This document shows, one piece after another, positions 7,916 to 16,222 of a DNA stretch of 21,402 bases (its first letter is position 1; every line of letters begins with the position of its first letter). The DNA comes from an uncultured Lachnospiraceae bacterium (GTDB lineage Bacteria > Bacillota > Clostridia > Lachnospirales > Lachnospiraceae), in the NCBI GenBank assembly GCA_910577165.1, contig CAJTLX010000055.1, positions 1-21,402 of the forward strand, read 5' to 3'. Made by a program: the position numbers and the translations under genes. The notes under the pieces were generated by a model. It did no database searches, was not told the DNA's origin, and worked only from the letters and a program-made list of their open reading frames with translations.

Positions 7916-8527
7916 CTACTTTTTCTGCTCTTCTTCCTCTTCTTTATATAGATTCATCGTGCTGATAAAACCGAATTCATTCAGGCGAAGCCATGCCCTT
8001 CCCACAATCTCCTCCCTAACGATCGTCCCGATATTGGCGAAACGGCTATCCTCGCTATTATTGCGGTTATCGCCAAGCACAAAATATTCCTCCTCCTCCA
8101 GTGTAAATGGATCTTTCGCCAATCCCGGAATCCGCATTTTCTCACAGTTGATTTTCTCTTCTATCTCTACCCCATTGATATGGATGACACCGTCCACAAT
8201 CTGGATCGTCTCGCCCGGCAGCCCCATTACTCGCTTTACATCGTAGTAATCATGTTCACTACCGCTCTGTTTAAATACAATCACATCGCCGCGCTCAGGC
8301 TCCGAAAAGAGATAGGCGAATTTATTGACAATAATGCTGTCGCCATCGGAGAGTGTCATTTCCATCGAATCCCCAAGAACTGATGTCTTTTCCAAAACAA
8401 TATTTATAATAAACCAGGCAAAGAAAATCGTGGCAATAATCTGGAGTGTCCAGATCAGAATTTTTGCCGCAATACTGCGCCTGCGCTTTTTTTTCCTTCC
8501 CTTTTGATATTCAATCTCAAAATCCAA
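7916..8527 (-). CDS. lepB: Type I signal peptidase
   Basis: Signal peptidase I cleaves signal peptides from exported proteins at the outer face of the membrane. The 203-residue protein has a positively charged N-terminus (KGRKKKRRR), a single membrane segment (about 22-45), and the catalytic serine in LGDSMEMTL (S54). The catalytic lysine is in YYDVKRVMGLPGE (K98), and the late box is VLGDNRNNSEDSRF. The usual proline after SMx in the SMxPTL box is methionine here. The start appears to be TTG at 8527, because no ATG occurs before the membrane segment; an AAAGGG/GGCGGG purine tract lies upstream, so the exact start is less certain than the identity. It follows rplS across a terminator-like hairpin and leads into rbgA. 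Confidence 0.94.
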   Translation of the reverse strand: MDFEIEYQKGRKKKRRRSIAAKILIWTLQIIATIFFAWFIINIVLEKTSVLGDSMEMTLSDGDSIIVNKFAYLFSEPERGDVIVFKQSGSEHDYYDVKRVMGLPGETIQIVDGVIHINGVEIEEKINCEKMRIPGLAKDPFTLEEEEYFVLGDNRNNSEDSRFANIGTIVREEIVGRAWLRLNEFGFISTMNLYKEEEEEQKK

Positions 8528-8558
8528 TATTTGCCCGCCCTTTCTGCTCTTCTAATTG

Positions 8559-8595
8559 AAAACGGGACAGCAAACTTCCCCGCCGTCCCGTTTTT
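8559..8595 (-). terminator. Terminator-like hairpin between rplS and lepB
   Basis: AAAACGGGAC (8559-8568) and GTCCCGTTTT (8585-8594) form a perfect 10-bp inverted repeat around a 16-base loop. Read on the minus strand the 3' arm ends in TTTT, so it can act as a partial terminator after rplS. This would separate high ribosomal-protein expression from the downstream lepB operon. It also has a T5 run in the plus direction, although no plus-strand gene ends here. Confidence 0.7.
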
Positions 8596-8658
8596 CCATA
8601 CTTCCTATTGCAATCCACCGTCCAAACCATCAATATTTTATGGTTACTGCCGCTCCAA

Positions 8659-9006
8659 TTACTTTACAAGTTCTTTTACCTTTGCCGCCTTGCCGGTTCT
8701 CTCACGCAGATAATTTAATTTTGCGCGGCGAACTTTACCATATCTTGTCACTTCGATTTTCTCCACGATCGGGGAATGTAATGGCCAGGTCTTCTCCACG
8801 CCAACGCCGTTAGAGGACTTTCTCACGGTAAAGGTCTCCCTCGCGCCGCCGTTTTGTCTCTTTGTGACAACACCCTCATAAACCTGTGTTCTCTCACGGT
8901 TTCCTTCCTTTACCTTCGCGTAAACTTTTACGGTATCACCCACGTTAAATTTGGCGACCTCGGACTTTAATTGAGCAGCTTCAATGTTTTTGATAATGTC
9001 GTTCAT
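8659..9006 (-). CDS. rplS: Large ribosomal subunit protein bL19
   Basis: bL19 sits at the interface of the 30S and 50S subunits. The 115-residue product has the expected full length and the family core FNVGDTVKVYAKVKEGNRERTQVYEGVVTKRQNGGARETFTVRK split over the first 65 residues. This is followed by GVGVEKTWPLHSPIVEKIEV and the C-terminal RRAKLNYLRERTGKAAKVKE. An AAAAGGAGGTCG ribosome binding site precedes ATG 9006. The gene has its own promoter and a structured leader, and is followed by a terminator-like hairpin. Placement next to lepB and rbgA is common in Bacillota. Confidence 0.99.
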   Translation of the reverse strand: MNDIIKNIEAAQLKSEVAKFNVGDTVKVYAKVKEGNRERTQVYEGVVTKRQNGGARETFTVRKSSNGVGVEKTWPLHSPIVEKIEVTRYGKVRRAKLNYLRERTGKAAKVKELVK

Positions 9007-9028
9007 TTTGCGACCTCCTTTTTACTTG

Positions 9029-9086
9029 GATGTTCTTTCTACGTCCGCGTTCTGCGGTGCCACAGGGGCATGTACAGCGGAACATC
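9029..9086 (-). promoter_or_regulatory. Structured 5' leader of rplS, L19-leader-like
   Basis: Between the promoter and the ribosome binding site, GATGTTC (9080-9086) pairs with GAACATC (9029-9035) to close a domain. Within it lie CCGC/GCGG and TGCC/GGCA helices. An L19 leader acting in autogenous control of rplS is known from Bacillota. Position and closing-stem geometry fit that class, but I could not compare against the covariance model. Confidence 0.55.
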
Positions 9087-9101
9087 GTATCACGAGTTCT
9101 T

Positions 9102-9130
9102 ATTATAGTATAAGCCTAAAAAAAAAGCAA
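9102..9130 (-). promoter_or_regulatory. Sigma-A-type promoter of rplS
   Basis: On the minus strand, -35 TTGCTT (9125-9130) is followed after 17 bases by a consensus -10 TATAAT (9102-9107). A second TATACT overlaps just upstream. Transcription would begin near 9095, about 90 bases before rplS. Confidence 0.75.
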
Positions 9131-9179
9131 GTGATTTTTGGAAACATTTCTAAATTGTCCGTATTCCCCATAGAATTTC

Positions 9180-9210
9180 AAGAACGCATTGGTGTTTTTG
9201 CTGCGTTCTT
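9180..9210. repeat. Inverted repeat in the rplS / activase divergent intergenic region
   Basis: AAGAACGCA (9180-9188) and TGCGTTCTT (9202-9210) form a perfect 9-bp palindrome with a 13-base loop, followed by TT on the plus strand. It lies between the minus-strand rplS promoter and the plus-strand promoter at 9280. It could be an operator or a transcription barrier. The rest of 9131-9279 shows no gene. Confidence 0.5.
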
Positions 9211-9279
9211 TTGTCGCAGGGGCGATTTCTACTTCGACAGAGAGATTTATAAACACTTCATTAAATCGTAAATTTCTGC

Positions 9280-9308
9280 TTGAAGTCGCCCGTTTTCTGT
9301 CGTATAAT
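9280..9308 (+). promoter_or_regulatory. Promoter of the giant activase gene
   Basis: A TTGAAG -35 (9280-9285) and a consensus TATAAT -10 (9303-9308) are separated by 17 bases. The leader to the ATG at 9398 is about 83 bases. The -35 region also overlaps GAAGTCGCCC (9282-9291), which can pair with GGGCGATTTC at 9220-9229. Confidence 0.7.
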
Positions 9309-9397
9309 ACAAATTCATGGGAGATTTGTTCCTTATTCTTACCTATTTATAATATGCATTTAATGGGTTTTATGTATAAAATTTCATGGAGGTTTTT

Positions 9398-12300
9398 ATG
9401 TCTGATCAAAATTACAATCTCGGTATTGATATTGGTTCCACCACCGTGAAAGTAGCACTTTTAGATGAGAAAAAAAAGCTTTTATTCTCCGACTATGAGC
9501 GGCACTTTGCCAATATCCAGTCCACGCTTGCGACACTAATTGAGAGGGCAATCACATCCGTTGGAAAAGACTTGTTAGTTCATCCGGTAATTACCGGATC
9601 AGGTGGTCTTTCCCTGTCGAAAAACCTCGGTGTGCCGTTTGTACAGGAAGTGGTGGCAGTGGCGGCTTCCCTAAAAGATTATGCCCCTCAAACCGATGTG
9701 GCGATCGAACTCGGCGGCGAGGATGCGAAGATTATATATTTTACCGGGGGGATCGACCAGCGCATGAACGGTATCTGCGCTGGCGGCACGGGTTCCTTTA
9801 TCGACCAGATGGCAACACTGTTAAAAACGGATGCGACGGGGTTAAATGAATATGCGAAATCCTATCAGGCAATCTATCCGATCGCGGCGCGCTGCGGCGT
9901 TTTTGCAAAATCGGATATCCAGCCATTAATTAACGAGGGCGCGACAAAGCCCGATCTTGCTGCCTCGATTTTTCAGGCGGTAGTTAATCAGACCATCAGC
10001 GGATTGGCCTGCGGCAAACCAATTCGCGGCAATGTCGCATTTCTTGGCGGACCTTTGCATTTTTTAACCGAATTAAAAAATACGTTTATCCGCACCTTAA
10101 AATTGACAGATGAACAGGTGATTGCCCCGGAGCATTCGCATTTGTTTGCGGCGATCGGCTCAGCGATAAATGCGAACGAGATCTCCTTTCCCCTATCCGT
10201 ACTTGTCAATCGCCTAAAATGTGGTGTTGCAGTTCCAATGGAGATCAGTCGTCTAGACCCTCTCTTTGCGGACGAGTCCGCCTATCACTCTTTCACGGCA
10301 CGGCACGCTGCACATTCTGTCAAAAAAAGGGATCTTTCCTCCTACAGAGGAAACTGTTTTCTTGGCATTGACGCAGGTTCCACCACGACCAAGGCTGCAC
10401 TTGTGGCGGAGGATGGCTCTCTGCTGTACTCCTTTTATTCAAATAATAATGGCAGTCCCCTAAAAACTACGATCCGCGCAATCAAGGAAATCTATGCTGC
10501 CATGCCAAAGGGCGCGAAAATTGTTCGCTCCTGTTCGACCGGCTACGGCGAGGCACTGATCAAGTCCGCACTGTTGCTTGACGAGGGCGAGGTGGAAACG
10601 GTGGCGCACTACTATGCTGCTGCCTTTTTCGCGCCGGATGTGGACTGCATCTTAGACATTGGCGGTCAGGATATGAAATGTATTAAAATTAAGAATGAAA
10701 CTGTCGATTCCGTACAGCTAAACGAAGCCTGTTCTTCCGGCTGCGGTTCTTTTATCGAGACCTTTGCGAAATCCTTAAATTACGAAGTGGCGGACTTTGC
10801 AAAAATCGCGCTCTTTGCCAAAAATCCGACCGATCTTGGCACACGCTGCACAGTATTTATGAATTCGCGGGTTAAACAGGCGCAAAAGGAAGGGGCGACG
10901 GTTGCTGATATCTCGGCGGGACTTGCCTACTCGGTGATTAAAAATGCACTCTACAAGGTAATCAAACTTGCCGATCCAAAAGATCTGGGCAAAAAGATTG
11001 TGGTGCAGGGAGGTACATTCTACAATGACGCTGTACTAAAAAGTCTGGAGGCACTTCTTGGTGTGAATGTGGTACGCCCGGATATTGCCGGGATTATGGG
11101 CGCGTTCGGCGCGGCACTGATTGCCAGAGAACACTATGACCACAAAGATACAGGGATGCTCACCATCGACCAGATCAGCGCGCTGCGCTTTGAGACAGGA
11201 ATGGGACGCTGTAAAGGCTGCACAAACAACTGTCGTCTGACCATCAACAAATTTTCCGACGGGAGACAGTTTATTTCTGGCAACCGCTGTGAGCGTGGGA
11301 TCGGCAAACAAAAAAATAAAGATAATATCCCAAATCTCTTCGACTTTAAACTGCATCGATATTTTGATTATGAACCACTTGCAGAAGGGATTGCCACAAG
11401 GGGGACAGTCGGTATTCCGCGCGTGCTAAATATGTATGAGAACTATCCATTCTGGTATACTCTTTTTACCAAACTTGGCTACCGCGTAATTCTCTCTCCG
11501 CTCTCGACAAGAAAGATTTATGAGATGGGGATCGAATCCATCCCAAGCGAGTCCGAGTGTTACCCGGCAAAGCTTGCACATGGACACATTATGTGGTTGC
11601 TTAAACAGGGAATCCACTATATTTTTTATCCCTGCATCCCGTATGAGCGAAAAGAGATCGACGGCGCGGGCAACCACTATAACTGCCCGATTGTCACCTC
11701 CTACGGCGAGAATATCAAAAATAATGTGGAGGAGCTTCGCGAAAATGGAATTATCTACCAAAATCCATTTCTCTCCCTGGAGAATGAGGAGATTGTGACA
11801 AAGCGGCTTGTGGAATACCTGAGTGTAGAAAATCAGATCCCGGCGGAGGAGATCCGCCAAGCCGCCGCCGCTGCCTGGGCGGAATTAACTGCGGCGAGGA
11901 ACGACACGAGGAAAAAGGGTGAGGAAACCCTGGAATATCTAAAGAAAACGGGAAGGCGAGGCATTGTGCTTGCCGGAAGACCCTACCATGTGGACCCGGA
12001 AATCAACCATGGTATTCCGGAGCTTATCAATTCCTTCGGCGCGGCCGTACTGACCGAGGATTCTATCTGCCATTTAGCCAAGGTGGACAGACCGATGATT
12101 GTTGTTGATCAGTGGATGTACCATTCACGATTGTATGCAGCGGCCTCCTTTGTGCGCACACAGGAAAATCTTGAATTGATTCAACTCAATTCCTTTGGCT
12201 GTGGGCTGGATGCGGTGACGACGGATGGTGTGGCAGATATTTTAAATGCTTCGGGCAAAATCTATACGGTGCTTAAGATCGATGAGGTCAACAACCTTGG

Positions 12301-13630
12301 TGCCGCACGCATCCGCATCCGCTCGCTGCTCTCCGCGGTAAATGACCGCGCGCGCAAGGGCATTGTGCCAAAGCCTACCTCCTCCGCACATCACCGCGTT
12401 GTCTTTACCAAGCAGATGCTAAAGGAAAATTACACCATCTTAGCTCCGCAGATGTCGCCGATTCATTTCCAATTTTTGGAACCTGCACTGCGCGCCACAG
12501 GCTTAAATCTGGTGATTTTGCCGAAAAACAACAAGACGGCGGTGGATGTTGGTCTAAAATATGTAAATAATGATGCGTGCTATCCGTCACTGATTGTTGT
12601 CGGTCAATTTATGGAGGCGCTGCTCTCCGGAAAATATGATCTTGACCACACGGCGATCGCCATCACACAGACCGGGGGCGGCTGCCGCGCAACCAACTAT
12701 ATTGGATTTATCCGGCGCGCGCTGCAAAAGGCGGGAATGGGACAGATCCCCGTGATCTCCGTCAGCGCGCTCGAAAAAAATCCGGGCTTTAAACTGACCT
12801 TGCCGCGCCTTACCCGCGCGATGCAGGCGTTAGTTTACGGCGATCTGTTTATGCGTGTCCTCTATGCGACCAGACCTTATGAGCAGGTTCCCGGCTCCGC
12901 AAATGCCCTGTATGAAAAATGGGTGGAAACCTGCAAAACATCCGTGCAGAATGGAAAATTTAAGGAATTTAAGCGCAATCTGCACGGAATTGTGGAAGAT
13001 TTCGACAGGCTCGCGCTAGTTCCAGGGCTGGTAAAGCCAAAGGTTGGTGTGGTAGGGGAAATTTTGGTAAAATTTTTGCCAGCAGCAAATAATTATTTAG
13101 TGGATCTCTTGGAGGCCGAGGGTGCGCAGGCCGTAGTTCCGGATATGTTGGACTTTTTTATGTACGGCAGTTACGACGCAGAATTTAAGGCGAGATATCT
13201 GGGGAAAAGCAAGATGGATGCGAGAATAAACAAGACGGTGATCTCAATTATGGAATATTTCCGAAAGGAGGCACGCCTCGCACTGCGCGAGAGCAATCGC
13301 TTTGAGGAAATGCCGACAATCTACCAGCTTGCCGAGTATGCTGACCCCATTGTTTCCATTGGAAATCAGACCGGGGAAGGATGGTTTCTAACCGGAGAAA
13401 TGATCGAATTGATTCACTCCGGAGTGAAGAATATTGTATGCGCACAGCCGTTTGCCTGTCTGCCAAATCATATTGTCGGCAAGGGCGTGATCAAGGAACT
13501 GCGAAGGCAGTATCCGGATTCCAATATTGTCGCGGTGGACTATGATCCGGGCGCAAGCGAGGTAAACCAGTTAAATCGAATTAAGTTGATGTTGGCGACG
13601 GCAAATAAAAATTTACAGTCAACCCACTAA
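9398..13630 (+). CDS. Giant fused 2-hydroxyacyl-CoA dehydratase activase / dehydratase-like protein
   Basis: HgdC-type activases are ATP-driven [4Fe-4S] proteins that inject a high-energy electron into 2-hydroxyacyl-CoA dehydratases. This 1410-residue protein carries two such ASKHA ATPase modules: GIDIGSTTVKVAL near residue 10, and LGIDAGSTTTKAAL near 322. Both keep the cluster cysteines: C127 and C166 in the first (CAGGTGSFI, RCGVFAKSD); C445, C449 and C484 in the second (ACSSGCGSFI, RCTVFMNS). Next comes a four-cysteine knot (C605, C608, C612, C631) and a DUF2229-type region (about 675-900, with LAGRPYHVDPEINHG). The C-terminal half resembles dehydratase subunits (QTGGGCRATNYIGFI, PFACLPNHIVGKG). 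The start is ATG 9398 with GGAGG 5 bases upstream; an ATG at 9386 overlaps that site. It stands alone with its own promoter. Proteins of this architecture are widespread in anaerobes, but the substrate is not established. Confidence 0.93.
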   Translation: MSDQNYNLGIDIGSTTVKVALLDEKKKLLFSDYERHFANIQSTLATLIERAITSVGKDLLVHPVITGSGGLSLSKNLGVPFVQEVVAVAASLKDYAPQTDVAIELGGEDAKIIYFTGGIDQRMNGICAGGTGSFIDQMATLLKTDATGLNEYAKSYQAIYPIAARCGVFAKSDIQPLINEGATKPDLAASIFQAVVNQTISGLACGKPIRGNVAFLGGPLHFLTELKNTFIRTLKLTDEQVIAPEHSHLFAAIGSAINANEISFPLSVLVNRLKCGVAVPMEISRLDPLFADESAYHSFTARHAAHSVKKRDLSSYRGNCFLGIDAGSTTTKAALVAEDGSLLYSFYSNNNGSPLKTTIRAIKEIYAAMPKGAKIVRSCSTGYGEALIKSALLLDEGEVETVAHYYAAAFFAPDVDCILDIGGQDMKCIKIKNETVDSVQLNEACSSGCGSFIETFAKSLNYEVADFAKIALFAKNPTDLGTRCTVFMNSRVKQAQKEGATVADISAGLAYSVIKNALYKVIKLADPKDLGKKIVVQGGTFYNDAVLKSLEALLGVNVVRPDIAGIMGAFGAALIAREHYDHKDTGMLTIDQISALRFETGMGRCKGCTNNCRLTINKFSDGRQFISGNRCERGIGKQKNKDNIPNLFDFKLHRYFDYEPLAEGIATRGTVGIPRVLNMYENYPFWYTLFTKLGYRVILSPLSTRKIYEMGIESIPSESECYPAKLAHGHIMWLLKQGIHYIFYPCIPYERKEIDGAGNHYNCPIVTSYGENIKNNVEELRENGIIYQNPFLSLENEEIVTKRLVEYLSVENQIPAEEIRQAAAAAWAELTAARNDTRKKGEETLEYLKKTGRRGIVLAGRPYHVDPEINHGIPELINSFGAAVLTEDSICHLAKVDRPMIVVDQWMYHSRLYAAASFVRTQENLELIQLNSFGCGLDAVTTDGVADILNASGKIYTVLKIDEVNNLGAARIRIRSLLSAVNDRARKGIVPKPTSSAHHRVVFTKQMLKENYTILAPQMSPIHFQFLEPALRATGLNLVILPKNNKTAVDVGLKYVNNDACYPSLIVVGQFMEALLSGKYDLDHTAIAITQTGGGCRATNYIGFIRRALQKAGMGQIPVISVSALEKNPGFKLTLPRLTRAMQALVYGDLFMRVLYATRPYEQVPGSANALYEKWVETCKTSVQNGKFKEFKRNLHGIVEDFDRLALVPGLVKPKVGVVGEILVKFLPAANNYLVDLLEAEGAQAVVPDMLDFFMYGSYDAEFKARYLGKSKMDARINKTVISIMEYFRKEARLALRESNRFEEMPTIYQLAEYADPIVSIGNQTGEGWFLTGEMIELIHSGVKNIVCAQPFACLPNHIVGKGVIKELRRQYPDSNIVAVDYDPGASEVNQLNRIKLMLATANKNLQSTH

Positions 13631-13670
13631 AGGCTATCGGAGGGGGAATACAGATAAGTTACTTACCACC

Positions 13671-13698
13671 TCAAATGCGGGATCCATCCCACATTTGA
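13671..13698. repeat. Hairpin downstream of the activase gene
   Basis: TCAAATG-c-GGGAT (13671-13683) and ATCCC-a-CATTTGA (13686-13698) form a 12-pair stem with a single C-A mismatch on the plus strand. On the minus strand the same position is a G-U wobble. There is no T-tract. It may form part of a two-hairpin convergent termination region between the activase gene and leuS. Confidence 0.55.
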
Positions 13699-13741
13699 TC
13701 TATGGCAATTGGAAAAATTACCCGGTGCCAAGTTAAAAAAA

Positions 13742-13773
13742 GTCAGCAGATTTTTTTCTCTGCTGGCTTTTTT
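13742..13773. terminator. Bidirectional intrinsic terminator between activase gene and leuS
   Basis: GTCAGCAGA (13742-13750) pairs with TCTGCTGGC (13759-13767), fully with one G-U wobble on the plus strand, and is followed by TTTTTT. A run of A's precedes it (13735-13741), giving a T-tract for minus-strand transcripts as well. It therefore serves both convergent genes. Confidence 0.85.
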
Positions 13774-13790
13774 CATCCCCAAAATACTTT

Positions 13791-16205
13791 TTACTTTACC
13801 ACAATATTATAAATTCTTCCTTTTACAAAAATTTCCTTTACCACATTCTTTCCGTCAAGCAGCCCTGCTACCGTTTTATCCGCCATTACCTTCTGCCTTG
13901 CAATATCCTGTGTATCTTCCGCGCCGATCTTTATGGTCGCCCTTACTTTTCCGTTTATTTGGACGGCGATCTCCACCTCGTCCTCCACAGTCTTTTCTTC
14001 CTCATACTCCGGCCATGCCTGCTGGTATATCCTGCCCTCTCCTCCAATGATCTGCCAGAGTTCCTCACACATATGCGGAGCTACCGGACTTAAAAGCAGA
14101 ATCAGAGTAGAAAATTCCCCCTTTGTTACCTTGCCCGCCTTGTAAAATTCATTGACCAGACTCATCATTGCCGCAATTGCAGTGTTAAATTTTAACGCCT
14201 CAAAATCCAGGCTGACTTTCTTGATGGTTTGATGCATTTTCGTTTCCATTTCCGCGCTGTAGCCCTCACTGTCTACCAGGTCATCCTGCAATTTCCACAC
14301 ACGGTCAAGGAAACGGCGGCAGCCGCGCACACCCTCCTGTGACCAGGAAGCACTTAAATCAAACGCGCCGATAAACATTTCATAGGTGCGCAGTGTATCC
14401 GCACCAAATTCTGCGACAATCTCATCCGGATTGACCACATTGCCGCGTGACTTGCTCATTTTTTCGCCGTTCTCCCCCAAAATCATCCCGTGAGAAGTGC
14501 GTTTTTGATATGGCTCATCCGTCGGCACCAACCCTTCGTCGTAAAGGAATTTATGCCAGAAGCGCGAGTAGAGCAAATGCAGTGTGGTATGCTCCATACC
14601 GCCATTATACCAATCCACCGGAAGCCAGTACTTTAACGCTTCTTTTCCGGCGAATTCCTCCCTGTTTTTCGGGTCGATATAGCGCAGGAAATACCAGGAA
14701 GATCCCGCCCACTGCGGCATGGTATCGGACTCGCGTTTTGCCGGACCGCCGCAGCAAGGACAGGTCGTATTTAACCAATCCGTCATTGCGGCAAGCGGGG
14801 ATTCTCCGTTGTCCGTCGGCATATAGCTGTCCACCTCCGGCAGCATCAGCGGCAATTCACTCTCTTTAAGCGGCACATAGCCGCATTTTTCACAATACAC
14901 AATCGGGATCGGCTCACCCCAGTAGCGCTGGCGGGAAAATACCCAGTCGCGCAGTTTGAAATTTACTTTTTGCTTGCCGATTCCTTTTTCCGTAAGCCAC
15001 GCGATAATTTTTTCCTTTGCCTCCTTTACTTCCAGTCCGTCAAGGAAATCTGAATTAACCAATTTTCCCGTTGCCACATCGGTAAATGCCGCTTCCTGTA
15101 CATTGCCACCTGCCACAACCTCAACGATCGGCAGATCGAATTTTTTGGCGAATTCCCAGTCGCGCTCATCATGTGCCGGCACTGCCATAATCGCGCCCGT
15201 GCCGTAAGTCATCAGTACATAATCGGAAATCCAGATAGGAATTTGCTTGCCGTTCACTGGATTGATCGCCCCAATCCCGCCAAGCAAGACACCAGTCTTC
15301 TCCTTTGCCAATTCTGTGCGCTCAAAGTCGGATTTCTTTGCTGCCTGCTCATGGTACGCCGCCACTTCCTCATAATTTACAATTTCTTCGCGATATTTTT
15401 CAATCAGCGGATGCTCCGGGGAAATAACCATATAGGTGGCACCAAATAAAGTATCGGGACGGGTAGTAAAAATTCGCAGGGTATCTTCTCTGTCCGCAAG
15501 TTTAAAGTCCACCTCCGCGCCGACAGAACGCCCGATCCAGTTTTTCTGGGATACCTTGACACGCTCAATATAATCCACATGGTCAAGTCCCTCCAAAAGT
15601 TTATCCGCATACTCGGTGATTTTTAACATCCATTGACTTTTTACCTTGCGCACCACCTCGCCGCCGCAACGCTCACATTTTCCATTTACTACTTCCTCGT
15701 TCGCAAGACCAACCTTACAGGAAGTACACCAGTTAATTGGCATCTCCGTCTTGTAGGCCAGACCTTTTTTAAAGAGTTTTAAGAAAATCCACTGCGTCCA
15801 TTTATAATATTCCGGATCGGTGGTGTTCACCTCGCGGCTCCAGTCAAAGGAATAGCCGAGTGCCTTTAACTGCGATTTAAAATGTTCCACATTATTTTCT
15901 GTGACAATCTTAGGGTGAATATGATTTTTGATTGCATAATTTTCTGTCGGCAGTCCAAATGCATCCCAGCCCATCGGGAACAAAACATTGTATCCCTGCA
16001 TTCTGCGCTTTCTTGAGATAATGTCAAGCGCGGTGTACGGTCTTGGATGCCCGACGTGCAATCCCTGCCCGGATGGATAGGGAAACTCTACCAGCGCGTA
16101 ATATTTCGGCTTGGTATAGTCCTCCTCCACTTTAAATGCTTCCTCCCTATCCCAAATATCCTGCCATTTTTTTTCAATGTCTTTTGGTAAATATGCTGTA
16201 CTCAT
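13791..16205 (-). CDS. leuS: Leucyl-tRNA synthetase
   Basis: LeuRS attaches leucine to tRNA-Leu. The 804-residue protein has the class I signature HVGH (residues 50-53, in the context PYPSGQGLHVGHPRPYTALD) and the KMSKS motif (KMSKSRGNVVNPDE, about 581-585). The CP1 editing domain contains TTRPDTLFGATYM and YGTGAIMAVPAHDERD. Two pairs of CxxC motifs (CTSCK/CERCGG, and CEKCG/CPCCGG) suggest zinc sites. A C-terminal anticodon-binding region ends in VQINGKVRATI and the final VVK. I chose ATG 16205 with AAAGGAG 5 bases upstream, giving the usual length. The open frame continues to 16292 through the leader and should not be counted as coding. The gene is under T-box control, so expression should rise when tRNA-Leu is uncharged. 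Confidence 0.98.
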   Translation of the reverse strand: MSTAYLPKDIEKKWQDIWDREEAFKVEEDYTKPKYYALVEFPYPSGQGLHVGHPRPYTALDIISRKRRMQGYNVLFPMGWDAFGLPTENYAIKNHIHPKIVTENNVEHFKSQLKALGYSFDWSREVNTTDPEYYKWTQWIFLKLFKKGLAYKTEMPINWCTSCKVGLANEEVVNGKCERCGGEVVRKVKSQWMLKITEYADKLLEGLDHVDYIERVKVSQKNWIGRSVGAEVDFKLADREDTLRIFTTRPDTLFGATYMVISPEHPLIEKYREEIVNYEEVAAYHEQAAKKSDFERTELAKEKTGVLLGGIGAINPVNGKQIPIWISDYVLMTYGTGAIMAVPAHDERDWEFAKKFDLPIVEVVAGGNVQEAAFTDVATGKLVNSDFLDGLEVKEAKEKIIAWLTEKGIGKQKVNFKLRDWVFSRQRYWGEPIPIVYCEKCGYVPLKESELPLMLPEVDSYMPTDNGESPLAAMTDWLNTTCPCCGGPAKRESDTMPQWAGSSWYFLRYIDPKNREEFAGKEALKYWLPVDWYNGGMEHTTLHLLYSRFWHKFLYDEGLVPTDEPYQKRTSHGMILGENGEKMSKSRGNVVNPDEIVAEFGADTLRTYEMFIGAFDLSASWSQEGVRGCRRFLDRVWKLQDDLVDSEGYSAEMETKMHQTIKKVSLDFEALKFNTAIAAMMSLVNEFYKAGKVTKGEFSTLILLLSPVAPHMCEELWQIIGGEGRIYQQAWPEYEEEKTVEDEVEIAVQINGKVRATIKIGAEDTQDIARQKVMADKTVAGLLDGKNVVKEIFVKGRIYNIVVK

Positions 16206-16222
16206 TGCTTCTCCTTTCTTTT

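Noticed and set aside
7875..7916. GTG start extending RbgA by 14 residues
   Set aside because: It overlaps the lepB stop codon, and the family N-terminus begins at QWYPGHM just after ATG 7874.
8984..9271. Plus-strand 95-codon frame over the rplS start and leader
   Set aside because: It runs antisense through the ribosome binding site and promoter of rplS and has no ribosome binding site of its own.
9386..9397. ATG 9386 as start of the giant activase
   Set aside because: That ATG overlaps the GGAGG which correctly serves ATG 9398.
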